From: Morganella morganii | Lineage (GTDB): Bacteria; Pseudomonadota; Gammaproteobacteria; Enterobacterales; Enterobacteriaceae | Assembly (NCBI RefSeq): GCF_019243775.1 | Contig: NZ_CP069157.1 | Location: 3,731,418 to 3,795,417, forward strand | Length of the DNA stretch: 64,000 nucleotides | Direction of reading: 5' to 3' | Shown: piece after piece, positions 46,709 through 55,875 of the stretch | How the letters are laid out: every line of letters begins with the position of its first letter | How positions within the stretch are numbered: position 1 is the first letter of the stretch | The notes under the pieces: generated by a model | What the model saw: the letters and a program-made list of their open reading frames with translations, nothing else | What the model was told of the DNA's origin: nothing | Databases searched by the model: none | Translations under genes and position numbers: made by a program

Positions 46709-47356
46709 TCAGATCTCAATCCCGTACTGCTCACGGTAAGCCCGTACAGCCTGTAAATGGCTGTCCATCTGCGGATCTTCCGCCAGATAGCTGATTAAAT
46801 CATTCAGTGTGATAATGGAAAATACCTGACAACCGTAATCGCGCTCCACTTCCTGGACGGCGGATAACTCGCCTTTGCCTTTTTCCTGACGATCAAGACT
46901 CAGCATCACACCGGTAAGCGAAGCATTGTTTTGTCTGATGATTTCCATCGACTCACGGATCGCCGTTCCGGCGGTGATCACATCATCCACCACCACAATC
47001 CGTCCGCTCAGCGGGCTGCCGACCAATGTTCCGCCTTCCCCGTGATCTTTGGCTTCCTTACGGTTAAAACAGTACGGCATATCAAGATCATGATGCTCGG
47101 CCAGTGCGACGGCTGTCGTCGTTGCAATCGGAATACCCTTGTAGGCAGGCCCGAACAGGACATCATACTGTACGCCGCTGTCGCATAATGCTGCCGCATA
47201 AAAGCGTCCGAGCAGTGCCAAATCCCGCCCTGTATTGAATAACCCGGCATTGAAGAAATACGGGCTTTTCCGGCCGGATTTCAGCGTAAATTCACCAAAT
47301 TTCAGTACCTGTTTTTTCATCGCAAGTTCAATAAATTCGCGCTGATAAGCTTTCAT
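46709..47356 (-). CDS. pyrE: orotate phosphoribosyltransferase
   Basis: This 215-residue cytosolic dimer makes orotidine 5'-phosphate from orotate and PRPP in pyrimidine synthesis. The family start is [20 protein letters not shown] (8-27). The mobile catalytic loop is [19 protein letters not shown] (about 95-113) and the PRPP-binding [13 protein letters not shown] lies at about 120-132. It is downstream of rph and is controlled by the attenuator at 47406-47432. Confidence 0.97.
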   Translation of the reverse strand: MKAYQREFIELAMKKQVLKFGEFTLKSGRKSPYFFNAGLFNTGRDLALLGRFYAAALCDSGVQYDVLFGPAYKGIPIATTTAVALAEHHDLDMPYCFNRKEAKDHGEGGTLVGSPLSGRIVVVDDVITAGTAIRESMEIIRQNNASLTGVMLSLDRQEKGKGELSAVQEVERDYGCQVFSIITLNDLISYLAEDPQMDSHLQAVRAYREQYGIEI

Positions 47357-47405
47357 CGGGATCTCCTGATTCTGATTGACGGATAACGTGCCTGAATCAC
47401 AGGCA

Positions 47406-47432
47406 TAAAAAAGGCGACTATCACGTCGCCTT
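47406..47432 (-). promoter_or_regulatory. rph-pyrE attenuator (UTP-sensitive terminator)
   Basis: On the minus strand AAGGCGAC-GTGATA-GTCGCCTT is followed by a T run. It lies four bases after the rph stop codon and 50 bases before pyrE. In E. coli the same arrangement lets ribosomes finishing rph disrupt the hairpin when low UTP slows RNA polymerase, so pyrE is expressed only when pyrimidines are scarce. The tight spacing to the rph stop fits that mechanism. Confidence 0.88.
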
Positions 47433-47436
47433 CTGA

Positions 47437-48165
47437 TTAATTTTCTAATGCCGCCTTCTGAGCGGAGAAAATGGTTTCCAGCCCGCCTCTTGCGAGGGCC
47501 AGTAACGACAACAACTCATCATGACTGAACGGCGCACCTTCTGCCGTACCCTGGACTTCAATCATCCGTCCGTCATCAATCATGACCACATTCATATCGG
47601 TTTCTGCCGCAGAATCCTCGACATATTCCAGATCACAACGCGGCTCGCCGTCCACGATACCGACAGAAACGGCGGCAACCATGGATTTCAGCGGGCTGGC
47701 TTTCAGCTGACCTTTCGCGACCATCTGATTCAGGGCATCAGCCAGTGCCACACAGGCGCCACTGATCGCAGCGGTACGGGTACCGCCGTCAGCCTGGATA
47801 ACATCACAGTCGAGGGTGATGGTGAACTCGCCCAGTTTGGTCAGATCAACCGCAGCACGCAGTGAACGTGCGATCAGGCGCTGGATTTCCATTGTGCGGC
47901 CGGTCTGTTTGCCACGGGCGGCCTCGCGGGCATTACGGGAATTGGTTGCGCGCGGCAGCATGCCGTATTCGGCTGTGATCCAGCCCTGTCCCTGACCTTT
48001 CAGGAAACGCGGTACACCTTCTTCAACGGAGGCATTACATAACACTTTAGTGTCACCGAACTCGACCAGCACAGAGCCTTCGGCATGTTTGGTATAATGA
48101 CGGGTGATAGTAATAGGACGCACCTGGTCTGTTCCCCGGCCAGCGGGACGTGATGACTGACTCAT
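47437..48165 (-). CDS. rph: ribonuclease PH
   Basis: This 242-residue phosphorolytic 3'-5' exoribonuclease trims tRNA 3' ends. Motifs are [20 protein letters not shown] (about 47-66), [20 protein letters not shown] (about 98-117) and [12 protein letters not shown] (about 121). The protein is full length, unlike the frameshifted rph of E. coli K-12. Its translation is needed for correct attenuation control of pyrE downstream. Confidence 0.97.
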   Translation of the reverse strand: MSQSSRPAGRGTDQVRPITITRHYTKHAEGSVLVEFGDTKVLCNASVEEGVPRFLKGQGQGWITAEYGMLPRATNSRNAREAARGKQTGRTMEIQRLIARSLRAAVDLTKLGEFTITLDCDVIQADGGTRTAAISGACVALADALNQMVAKGQLKASPLKSMVAAVSVGIVDGEPRCDLEYVEDSAAETDMNVVMIDDGRMIEVQGTAEGAPFSHDELLSLLALARGGLETIFSAQKAALEN

Positions 48166-48289
48166 AGTGATTCTCCGGTTCAGTTAACTGTTGGGGGCGC
48201 ATTATACGGCTTAAACCGGTGAATGCCTATGCCTTAACACCATAACAGCGCTATAATCAGAGCAATAAATCCATCACAGGACAGATATC

Positions 48290-49153
48290 ATGATCCGTAG
48301 TATGACCGCGTTTGCCCGTCAGGAAGTCAAACGCCCGTGGGGCACTGCCGCATGGGAACTCCGCTCTGTTAACCAGCGCTACCTTGAAACCTACATCCGC
48401 CTGCCGGAACAGCTCCGCAGCCTGGAGCCGGTGATCCGCGAGCGTCTGCGTCAGCGTCTGACCCGTGGTAAAGTTGAGTGTAACCTCCGCTTTGACCTGA
48501 GCAGTAACGCGCAAAGCGGGCTGAATATGAATGAAGACCTGGCAAAACAGCTGGTTGCTGCCGCAAACTGGGTTAAAAACTACAGTCACGAAGGGGAAAT
48601 CAATCCGCTGGAAATTCTGCGCTGGCCGGGTGTGATGTCCGCACAGGAGCAGGATCTGGACACCATCAGTGAAGAACTGCTGGCCGCTCTCGATAACACC
48701 ATCACCGCCTTTATCGATGCCCGCGAACGTGAAGGTGCGGCACTGAAGACCTTAATCGAACAGCGCCTCGACGGTGTAACCGAAGAAGTCCGCAAAGTCC
48801 GTGCACAGATGCCGGATATCCTGTTATGGCAGCGTGAGCGCCTGCAGAGCAAACTGGATGACGCACAGATTCAGGTCGATCCGAACCGCCTCGAGCAGGA
48901 ACTGATCCTGCTGGCACAGCGCATTGACGTGGCGGAAGAGTTAGATCGCCTCGATGCCCATGTGAAAGAAACCCATAATATCCTGAAGAAGAAAGAGGCC
49001 GTCGGCCGCCGTCTGGACTTTATGATGCAGGAGTTCAACCGCGAATCGAACACCCTCGCCTCAAAATCCATCAATGCCGATATCACCAGTTCAGCGATTG
49101 AACTGAAAGTGCTGATTGAGCAGATGCGTGAGCAAATTCAGAATATTGAGTAA
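48290..49153 (+). CDS. yicC: YicC-family endoribonuclease
   Basis: This 287-residue protein starts MIRSMTAFARQEVKRPWGTA, typical of the YicC family, with WELRSVNQRYLETYIRLPEQ next and the C-terminal DUF1732 half LDAHVKETHNIL...GRRLDFMMQEFNRESNTLAS. YicC of E. coli has been described as an endoribonuclease acting on RyhB small RNA and other targets. It is divergent from rph with a 124-base shared promoter region. A terminator follows. Confidence 0.93.
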   Translation: MIRSMTAFARQEVKRPWGTAAWELRSVNQRYLETYIRLPEQLRSLEPVIRERLRQRLTRGKVECNLRFDLSSNAQSGLNMNEDLAKQLVAAANWVKNYSHEGEINPLEILRWPGVMSAQEQDLDTISEELLAALDNTITAFIDAREREGAALKTLIEQRLDGVTEEVRKVRAQMPDILLWQRERLQSKLDDAQIQVDPNRLEQELILLAQRIDVAEELDRLDAHVKETHNILKKKEAVGRRLDFMMQEFNRESNTLASKSINADITSSAIELKVLIEQMREQIQNIE

Positions 49154-49184
49154 CGCTTCACAGTAACTCAGTACACATCCATAA

Positions 49185-49217
49185 GCCGGCTGATGCTCTG
49201 TATCCGCCGGTTTTTTT
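49185..49217 (+). terminator. intrinsic terminator of yicC
   Basis: CCGGC (49186-49190) and GCCGG (49206-49210) close a 15-base loop and are followed by seven T residues. Confidence 0.75.
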
Positions 49218-49299
49218 ATTGTCAGAACAATACTCAATGGTACTCATGAGGACAAAATGAACAGTACTAGGCACTCTCCGCAATATATTGAATTAATGG

Positions 49300-49626
49300 A
49301 TGTCATTGTTTCATACAAAAACTGAAACACGCCTGCTGCAGAAAATCCGCAGTGAAAAAATGTCAGATAAAGAAAAAGAAAACTTGTATAAAGAACTCAC
49401 TGATGTTCAGAAAAACAGGAAATTTGGTAAATCAGTTACTGTCTTCAAAAAAGTGTGGAAAATCATGGTAGCGTATTCTTTCTTTGCCGTTTCTCTTATT
49501 GTTATAGTTGATACTTATTGGGAAAATATCGTTAAACCACTTTTTTATCTTTTTCCGGGGGCTTTTCGTGGCGCCGGGTCTCGGTGCACTGCTCGCCGCG
49601 TCTGCCACGGCTTACGATATCGTTAA
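49300..49626 (+). CDS. small hypothetical protein with one membrane segment, possibly a gene fragment
   Basis: This 108-residue frame is AT-rich and very basic in its first half (KIRSEKMSDKEKENLYKELT), then has one hydrophobic segment (IMVAYSFFAVSLIVIVDTYW, about 55-74). Its last 20 or so residues run, in another frame, over the start of a LysE remnant, so the natural C-terminus is probably lost. No strong ribosome site precedes ATG 49300. A short frame with GAGG upstream (ATG 49257, 23 codons) overlaps its start and could be a leader or remnant. I do not recognise a family; it looks like inserted foreign DNA. Confidence 0.35.
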   Translation: MSLFHTKTETRLLQKIRSEKMSDKEKENLYKELTDVQKNRKFGKSVTVFKKVWKIMVAYSFFAVSLIVIVDTYWENIVKPLFYLFPGAFRGAGSRCTARRVCHGLRYR

Positions 49627-49950
49627 ATGGTGCGGGGCACTTTATCTGCTCTGGCTGGGTATTCAGTTAATTCTGCACCCCCGTCAATCATTCAGTACAA
49701 CACAAGGGGATATTTTATGTCTCTTTCCTGCCGCAGTTTATTCCTGCCGGACAGCCGCTGATAGCCCGGACATTTCTGCTCGTCACTATTCATGTGGTTA
49801 TCGGTACGCTCTGGTCATTGACTCTGATTATGATGACCGGTTACGCCTCACGCCTGCTGAAATCACGGCGCTTTATCCGGTGGATGGATCGCCTGACCGG
49901 CGGACTTTTTATGTTTTTTGCCGTGAAGCTGGCACTCAGTCACCGGTAAG
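49563..49950 (+). pseudogene. LysE/RhtB-family amino-acid exporter remnant
   Basis: Two frames together give the second half of a LysE exporter. The first is LGALLAASATAYDIVKWCGA then LYLLWLGIQLIL, up to about 49690. The second begins near 49726 as FYVSFLPQFIPAG, and continues GTLWSLTLIMMTGYASRLLK and FMFFAVKLALSHR to the TAA at 49950. The N-terminal half of the family (with the PGP motif) is missing and replaced by AT-rich DNA. About 25-30 residues are missing at the frame switch. The gene is therefore truncated, internally deleted and frameshifted, and is not functional. Confidence 0.75.
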
Positions 49951-50000
49951 TCCGTATACTGACAGCCCGCTGAGATAAGCGGGCTGTCAGGCTGTGCTGA

Positions 50001-51401
50001 TTAAACTTCCTCTTCCCTCACGGATTCTTCAATATCATCCGGTTCGGTTTCCTTACTGATCGGAATAATTAAATTCAGAATAATAGCGGTCACACCGCCC
50101 ATACAGATCGGGTTTTCTGCCAGCGCGTAAAGGGATGTCGGCAGGACGTGGAAAACCGCCGGGTCATAAGAGACACCCAACCCCAGCCCCAGTGAGGTCG
50201 CCACAATCAGGGTTTCGCGGCGGCGCAGACCGTTGGACAGAATAATACGGATCCCGGCAATGGCAATCATGGAGAACATCAGTGTCATCGCACCACCCAG
50301 CACCGGTGCCGGAATCGTCGTAAAGAACCAGCCGATCCCCGGAAACAGCCCCAGGATCACCAGGATAACCGCAATGATTTTCCCGACATGGCGGGAAGCC
50401 ACCCCGGTCATCTGAATAACCCCGTTGTTCTGGGCAAAGGTGGTCAGCGGCAGAGAGCTCATCGCGGAAGCCGCCACAGACACCAGACCATCCGCCATTA
50501 CCCCGCCTTTCAGACGAGACTGGAATTCCTGTCCCTGAATTTTCTGCCCGGACACCAGCGCGGTTGCCGTCAGGTCACCGACCGCCTCCAGCACACTGAG
50601 CAGATAAATAATAGCGACCACCAGGAAGTGAGCGAAGTTAAACGAGAAACCATATTTAAACGGTACCGGGATCGTGATAAACGCGGCTTTGCTCATCTGA
50701 CTGAAATCCACCATCCCCAGGAACAGGGCGCAGATATAACCGACAATCAGCCCGATCGCGATCCCGCCCATGCGCAGCAGCGGGCTTTTACAGCAGTTAA
50801 ACCCGATAACAACCAGCAGAACCAGTAACCCGACACCGATATTCTGATAATCACCGAAGGTGCCGGAGGACTTGGCGGAGAAGCCGCCGCCGAAATCAAT
50901 AATCCCGACTTTTATCAGGCTCAGCCCGATCATCAGAACCACAATACCGCTGACTGTCGGGGTGATGACACGACGCAGATAGGGCAGGATAAAAGACGAT
51001 CCCACAACTAAGAATGCGCCGGCAAACGAGATACCGAAGATAGTGGACAGTAACAGCTCTTCATCAACACCATCAGCCCGCATGCTGGTTCCGATGGCAA
51101 TCATCACTGTCACAAATGAAAAGTTAACGGACTGAATCGATAATAACCCCGAACCAACCATGCCGTAGCGGTTTACCTGCAACCATGTGCCGACACCGGA
51201 GGCGATCATAGCCATGGAAACAAGATACGCATTGGTCTCAGGCGATAGCTGTAAGGCCGTGCCGACAATCAGCGCCGGTGTGACCATCGGAACGAAAATG
51301 GCCAGCAGATGGGTCACGGCACCAATAATCGCCTGTAAAAACGGGGGTTTATCTTCGAGCTGGTAAATAAGATCAGATGCTGTGTTTTGTTGATCAGACA
51401 T
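50001..51401 (-). CDS. NCS2-family purine permease, XanP-like
   Basis: This 466-residue inner-membrane nucleobase:cation symporter has about 14 membrane segments. It starts with LIYQLEDKPP (11-20), as in XanP. The NCS2 signature is QNNGVIQMTGVASRHVG (about 325-341), the Gln-Asn-x-Gly form of xanthine and uric acid carriers. ITPTVSGIVVLMIGLSLIKV (about 146) and LEAVGDLTATALVSGQ (about 271) are other family motifs, with the functional Glu in the latter. Xanthine is the most likely substrate, uric acid or another purine is possible. A long 5' gap (51402-51721) precedes it. Confidence 0.8.
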   Translation of the reverse strand: MSDQQNTASDLIYQLEDKPPFLQAIIGAVTHLLAIFVPMVTPALIVGTALQLSPETNAYLVSMAMIASGVGTWLQVNRYGMVGSGLLSIQSVNFSFVTVMIAIGTSMRADGVDEELLLSTIFGISFAGAFLVVGSSFILPYLRRVITPTVSGIVVLMIGLSLIKVGIIDFGGGFSAKSSGTFGDYQNIGVGLLVLLVVIGFNCCKSPLLRMGGIAIGLIVGYICALFLGMVDFSQMSKAAFITIPVPFKYGFSFNFAHFLVVAIIYLLSVLEAVGDLTATALVSGQKIQGQEFQSRLKGGVMADGLVSVAASAMSSLPLTTFAQNNGVIQMTGVASRHVGKIIAVILVILGLFPGIGWFFTTIPAPVLGGAMTLMFSMIAIAGIRIILSNGLRRRETLIVATSLGLGLGVSYDPAVFHVLPTSLYALAENPICMGGVTAIILNLIIPISKETEPDDIEESVREEEV

Positions 51402-51721
51402 CTCTTCTCTCCTGTACGTGAATTTGACTATCTGACTCTGTTAATAACTATCTGTTTTATTTAGGACTCTTGTGGAGAACAGACGGCTGTCATGCAATCT
51501 GTATCAACAGATAAAGCAATAACCACACCAGGAGGGCGGATTAGCGGGGAGAAGGGTTATAAAATGTGATTAATAACGGAATTTTTGATCACTTTGTGAA
51601 ATTGTTCACTATTCGTACTGAACATCTCACGACAGCGGGGTTTTTCAGCGCAGATATCATTATGAGAATAATGATTAATAAATAATCAAATTGATAACCG
51701 CCGGGAACCGGCGGCTGAACA
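51402..51721. other. intergenic region between tehA and the purine permease gene
   Basis: No gene or clear riboswitch is seen. It is AT-rich at 51560-51700. It must hold the permease promoter, because tehA upstream and the permease both read leftwards and are 319 bases apart. Confidence 0.45.
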
Positions 51722-52714
51722 TTAATTCTCTTCGCGGATACGGGCGCGGGTGATTTGCTTTCTGACCAGCAGACGCAGCGAATTCACCACCAGCAACAGA
51801 ATAAAGGCGTTGGAAAAAATAAACAGGGTGAATGCCAGCAGGTGAATAAATTCATTATCTGAAGACATACTGATATTCAGAGAGGATTTTGCCAGTGCCG
51901 ACACTCCGAATGAAAAGCTCCAGAATGACAGGGTAAATGCCTGTTGTGTAAACCAGGGGATGAGCCGGATCATAAACACCAGTTGCAGTAACCCGTAGCC
52001 GAGCAGCATTTTGGCAAAGAAATCAATATGATTCTGGTTTACCGCCAGATAGGCGCTGCATGCCACCAGTGCCGGAGCCAGCTGAATACCGAAAGAGAGA
52101 CGCGATTTTTCATCCATCAGCCCGTCACTGCGGATCCGTTTCAGAATCGCCGGTTCCAGGCTCAGCCAGGAGAAAACGCCTGCACCGAAGAAAAGAATAC
52201 CGAGGTCGGTAAAACCGAGTGCGCCGCACGCCATGGCGCAGATAAAATTATTGGCGACAGTCGGAAGATAGAGTACCGGGGTGGTCGCCGCTTTCGGGTA
52301 TTCCCCTTTCCACTGGGAGCCGACCAGCCACGCGGCGTAAGACAGTTGTGCTACTGCGCCGAGGGAAAATAATCCGGTGGAAAACAGCGGGAAGTATGGT
52401 GTCAGCCCCATCGCCACCAGAACAGTAGTTGCCGGTAACAGGCTGGAGAACCCGCTGGCGACCGGATGACGGAACTCGTCGGTCATTTTTCCCGGGAAAC
52501 AGAAACTGCGGATAATAAACAGAGAGATCAGCACCAACCAGACCGCACAACCGGCACCAATAATCACCTCACCGATGATTGCCGGATACCCCTGCTCAGC
52601 CGCTGCGTAACGCCATGCCATCCCGGTGCCGATCAGCCCCAGGACCATGCCGAAATACCCGGCCGAAAACCGGGAAGAAACGGATTTAATCTTATTTATC
52701 AGTGTAATGCTCAT
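51722..52714 (-). CDS. tehA: TehA-like TDT-family transporter
   Basis: This 330-residue membrane protein has ten predicted membrane segments and matches E. coli TehA closely: SAGYFGMVLGLIGTGMAWRY (17-36), SSLLPATTVLVAMGLTPYF, YLPTVANNFICAMACGALGF (about 149-168), GAGVFSWLSLEPAI and FWSFSFGVSALAKSSL. TehA belongs to the tellurite-resistance/dicarboxylate transporter family, related to the plant anion channel SLAC1. No tehB lies beside it. Confidence 0.9.
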   Translation of the reverse strand: MSITLINKIKSVSSRFSAGYFGMVLGLIGTGMAWRYAAAEQGYPAIIGEVIIGAGCAVWLVLISLFIIRSFCFPGKMTDEFRHPVASGFSSLLPATTVLVAMGLTPYFPLFSTGLFSLGAVAQLSYAAWLVGSQWKGEYPKAATTPVLYLPTVANNFICAMACGALGFTDLGILFFGAGVFSWLSLEPAILKRIRSDGLMDEKSRLSFGIQLAPALVACSAYLAVNQNHIDFFAKMLLGYGLLQLVFMIRLIPWFTQQAFTLSFWSFSFGVSALAKSSLNISMSSDNEFIHLLAFTLFIFSNAFILLLVVNSLRLLVRKQITRARIREEN

Positions 52715-52821
52715 ATCTGTTCTGCTCTGTCATCATACAATCGCCGGAGCGGCAGCCCCGGAGACTAAATAATAATACAAATTTTATAATTTATTTTGAT
52801 AAGAGTCATTCTGTATACATG

Positions 52822-53283
52822 TTAAATCACATCATTTTTTCCGGCAGTTCCCGGTACCAGCCCAGCCAGTCCCCAGTGATGGGTGATCTCACGGATAATC
52901 AGTAAAAACGCCGTGAATTGTTTGTCTGACGGGAGTGATGTTGATGATACCGGGCTGCCGCTGATGACATTTACGATTTCATTAAACGCGCGTTCTGTTT
53001 CCTCAGTGGATAAGAAGCCCGCGTCATCACCGGTCAGTAAATAGTTTAGCCGCGGATCCGGGCAATGCAAAATCAGATCTCCCGCCGGTAATGCCGCCCG
53101 CGCCGGGATAATCCGGTTTTCAATATGCTCAATTGCCACTTCCGCTTCATAAGCTGTCACCGGCGAGTGCTGAAAAACAAACCCGTCAATCACACTGTCA
53201 CCGAGCGGAAGCCGCACATCAGCCTCCGCAGAAAAAATCCGGGTTTCTGTTGCTGTTATCTGTAATGTCAGGTGCGTTACCAT
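52822..53283 (-). CDS. hypothetical protein, not recognised
   Basis: I do not recognise this 153-residue soluble protein. It has no signal peptide and no cysteine, starts MVTHLTLQITATETRIFSAE, and has an acidic middle (DDAGFLSTEETERAFNEIVN) and a C-terminal ITHHWGLAGLVPG. The start has AGG upstream and codon use resembles the flanks, so it is probably real. It is divergent from the DUF411 gene with a 121-base shared region and may be regulated with it. Confidence 0.6.
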   Translation of the reverse strand: MVTHLTLQITATETRIFSAEADVRLPLGDSVIDGFVFQHSPVTAYEAEVAIEHIENRIIPARAALPAGDLILHCPDPRLNYLLTGDDAGFLSTEETERAFNEIVNVISGSPVSSTSLPSDKQFTAFLLIIREITHHWGLAGLVPGTAGKNDVI

Positions 53284-53404
53284 TATGACCTCCGTTTAAA
53301 CCTTTACACTTCTCCGCATAACTATACGTTCCCCTGTATTGACCTTCCCCTAAGGTAAACCATTAATCTCATCATTATTATCCGACTCATTACAGGGAAT
53401 ACCG

Positions 53405-53848
53405 ATGAAAAAATCCGTCTGGGCGTTATCTTTATTATTAACCACACTTTCTGCCGGTGCCATGGCAGCGAAAGGAACCGTCACCGTGTATAAATCCCCG
53501 ACCTGCGGCTGCTGCGGCCAGTGGGCGGAAGGGGTGGAAAAAGCCGGTTACGATGTGGAAACCAATATTATTCCGCAGGCACAGCTGGAGAAAATGATGC
53601 TTGATTCCGGCGCCACCGCGAACCTGATGAGCTGTCACCTCGCCACGCTGAACGGCAAATATGTGATTGGCCACGTCCCGGCGGACAGCCTGGATGCCAT
53701 TGATACGCTGCCGGAAAGTGCCAAAGGAATTTCGGTTCCGGGGATGCCGGTCGGCAGCCTGGGTATGGAATACAAGGATATGAAAGAGCCGTATGATGTG
53801 GTCGCCTATGATGCGGACGGAAAGCAGACGGTATTCCGCAGCTATTGA
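53405..53848 (+). CDS. DUF411 periplasmic metal-binding protein
   Basis: This 147-residue exported protein has a signal peptide (1-21, cleavage after AMA). The DUF411 domain starts TVTVYKSPTCGCCGQWAEGV (25-44) with Cys34, Cys36 and Cys37, and has LMSCHLATLNGKYVIGHVPA (about 74-93) holding a further Cys-His pair, then PGMPVGSLGME (about 118), a Met-rich site. DUF411 proteins are often found with copper or other metal resistance genes; here no such partner is next to it. Its end overlaps the convergent LysR gene by seven bases. Confidence 0.85.
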   Translation: MKKSVWALSLLLTTLSAGAMAAKGTVTVYKSPTCGCCGQWAEGVEKAGYDVETNIIPQAQLEKMMLDSGATANLMSCHLATLNGKYVIGHVPADSLDAIDTLPESAKGISVPGMPVGSLGMEYKDMKEPYDVVAYDADGKQTVFRSY

Positions 53849-54750
53849 TTTTTATCCTGATCCCGCAGCGAACTTTCAAGAAAATGCAGGAATTTGTCGA
53901 CAACCGGTAACACCTCACGGCGGCTGGCATAAACGGCTCTCAGTTCGATGGGAGCCGGTTCTTCATTCAGCCGGACAGCCTGTAATGTACCGTCACGGAA
54001 AGCCTGCTGACACAAATGCGTGGTCAGAATCGCAAAACCCAGCCCTTCAACAGCCGCCGCCGCTGCCAGTGCCGCACCGTTAACCTGATAGCGGCTGTTA
54101 ATGCGCACAGTCAGCCATCCGCCGTCCGGTTTACGGAAAATCCACGGCTGACCGTTCAGGGCACTCAGGCTGGAAATACAGGGCAGCCGGGGCAGCTCAG
54201 CGGCAGAAACCGGGATACCGGTCCGCGCCAGTAATGACGGCGCTGCCACCACCACACACGACCATGACTGAATCAGACGGCTGTGATAACTGCTGTCTGC
54301 CATCTCCCCGCGCTGATAAGTCAGCAGCAGATCGATATCATCACTGATAATATCCGCCGGAGTCAGCCGGGTGTCACACCGGATCTGCAAATCCGGATGC
54401 AGTGCGGCAAAACGGGCCAGTACCGGCGCCAGCATTTCTCCGCAGCCTTCACCGGGCACCGTCAGCCGGAAACAGCCGGTCAGCACATTATCATTGCGGA
54501 TCTGTGAAAAAGTTTCCCGCAGCATGAAGTCCGTTTTTCCGGCGCACTGATACAGTTGCTGCCCCTGTGCCGTCAGGCGCATACGCCGGGTTGTCCGTTC
54601 AATCAGGCGGCAGCCGGTCTGGGTTTCCAGCTGTCTGATGGCCCGGCTGACATTGGATGACGGCATACCCAGCCGGGTGGCCGCACCGGTAAAACTGCCC
54701 AGCTCCGCCACCGCCAGAAAAACCGGCAGTAAATTCAGATCGACCGCCAT
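53842..54750 (-). CDS. LysR-family transcriptional regulator
   Basis: This 302-residue protein has an N-terminal winged helix-turn-helix (DLNLLPVFLAVAELGSFTGA, 4-23, then LGMPSSNVSRAIRQLE) and a LysR substrate-binding domain of the CrgA-like group (about 90-290, with DIDLLLTYQRGEM). The start is set at ATG 54750; a longer frame begins at 54795. Target is unknown. LysR genes usually control a divergent neighbour, but here the upstream neighbour accA reads in the same direction, so the target may lie elsewhere. Confidence 0.85.
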   Translation of the reverse strand: MAVDLNLLPVFLAVAELGSFTGAATRLGMPSSNVSRAIRQLETQTGCRLIERTTRRMRLTAQGQQLYQCAGKTDFMLRETFSQIRNDNVLTGCFRLTVPGEGCGEMLAPVLARFAALHPDLQIRCDTRLTPADIISDDIDLLLTYQRGEMADSSYHSRLIQSWSCVVVAAPSLLARTGIPVSAAELPRLPCISSLSALNGQPWIFRKPDGGWLTVRINSRYQVNGAALAAAAAVEGLGFAILTTHLCQQAFRDGTLQAVRLNEEPAPIELRAVYASRREVLPVVDKFLHFLESSLRDQDKNQ

Positions 54751-54813
54751 GACCGCGTCCCCGTTGTGAGAGATATTCACCCATATTGTTATCACAAACA
54801 GGTTAATCTGTCC

Positions 54814-55773
54814 TCAGCAATAGCCGAAAGACATTAATTTCTGATAGCGCTGTGCCAGTAATTCGTCTTCCGGTAAGGCGGATAACACTGCCAGATCCTG
54901 CAACAGCTGCTCACGCAGGTTATCCGCCGCCTGCTGATAGTTGCGGTGAGCACCGCCCGCCGGTTCGGGAATAATGGTATCGATAATACCGAGCGCCTTC
55001 AGGCGCGGGGCGGTCATCCCCATGGTTTCAGCAGCCTGCGGCGCTTTATCCGCGCTTTTCCACAGAATAGAGGCGCACCCTTCCGGCGAAATCGCCGCAT
55101 AGGTACTGTATTGCAGCATATTGATGCGATCACCGACACCAATCCCCAGCGCCCCGCCGGAGCAGCCTTCGCCGGTGATAGAGCAGATAACCGGCGTTTT
55201 CAGCCGCGATAACTCCAGCAGGTTACGGGCAATCGCCTCTGCCTGTCCGCGCTCTTCCGCGCCCACGCCGGGATAGGCACCGGCGGAATCGATAAACATC
55301 AGCACCGGCATATGAAAACGTTCAGCTATTTTCATCAGACGCAGCGCCTTGCGGTAGCCTTCCGGTGACGGCATGCCGAAATTGCGCAGTAACTTTTCTT
55401 TGGTATCCCGCCCTTTCTGATGACCGATAACCATCACCGGACGGCCTTCAAGGCGTGCCAGCCCGCCGACAATTGCTTTATCATCCGCAAAGGCGCGATC
55501 ACCGGCAAGCGCCTGAAAATCCGTAAAAATAAGACTGATATAATCCAGGGTATAGGGCCGCAGCGGGTGACGGGCCAGCCGGACAATCTCCCATGCACCG
55601 AGATCCGCATAAATCGATTGAGTCAGTTTTTCGCATTTTTTCCGCAGGCAGGCAATTTCATCATCCGGATCAAACCCCAAATCGCTGCTGCGCTCTTTAA
55701 ATGACTGCAATGCGGCGATTTTTTCTTCCAGCTCAATGATTGGTTTTTCAAATTCGAGATGATACTGAGACAT
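54814..55773 (-). CDS. accA: acetyl-CoA carboxylase carboxyltransferase alpha-subunit homologue
   Basis: This 319-residue protein, the exact E. coli AccA length, has [15 protein letters not shown] (7-21), [55 protein letters not shown] and [20 protein letters not shown] in the crotonase-like core that binds carboxybiotin. With AccD it would transfer the carboxyl group to acetyl-CoA. It stands alone; the usual dnaE neighbour is absent. It also differs in usually invariant spots (SAGAYPGV against [18 protein letters not shown]). It may be a second, diverged copy. ATG 55773 is used, with 55782 possible. Confidence 0.82.
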   Translation of the reverse strand: MSQYHLEFEKPIIELEEKIAALQSFKERSSDLGFDPDDEIACLRKKCEKLTQSIYADLGAWEIVRLARHPLRPYTLDYISLIFTDFQALAGDRAFADDKAIVGGLARLEGRPVMVIGHQKGRDTKEKLLRNFGMPSPEGYRKALRLMKIAERFHMPVLMFIDSAGAYPGVGAEERGQAEAIARNLLELSRLKTPVICSITGEGCSGGALGIGVGDRINMLQYSTYAAISPEGCASILWKSADKAPQAAETMGMTAPRLKALGIIDTIIPEPAGGAHRNYQQAADNLREQLLQDLAVLSALPEDELLAQRYQKLMSFGYC

Positions 55774-55875
55774 AGCGGACATTACCCTGACAGAAAACAT
55801 CCGGTCAGTGTAAAAAAACGCCGGAACGGGATACAGTCCTCATTCCGGCATACACTATTATCAGAAACGGGATAA

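Noticed and set aside
47521-47865. Open frame of 114 codons on the + strand inside rph
   Set aside because: It is the antisense shadow of rph, which has full family motifs; no ribosome site and no recognisable protein.
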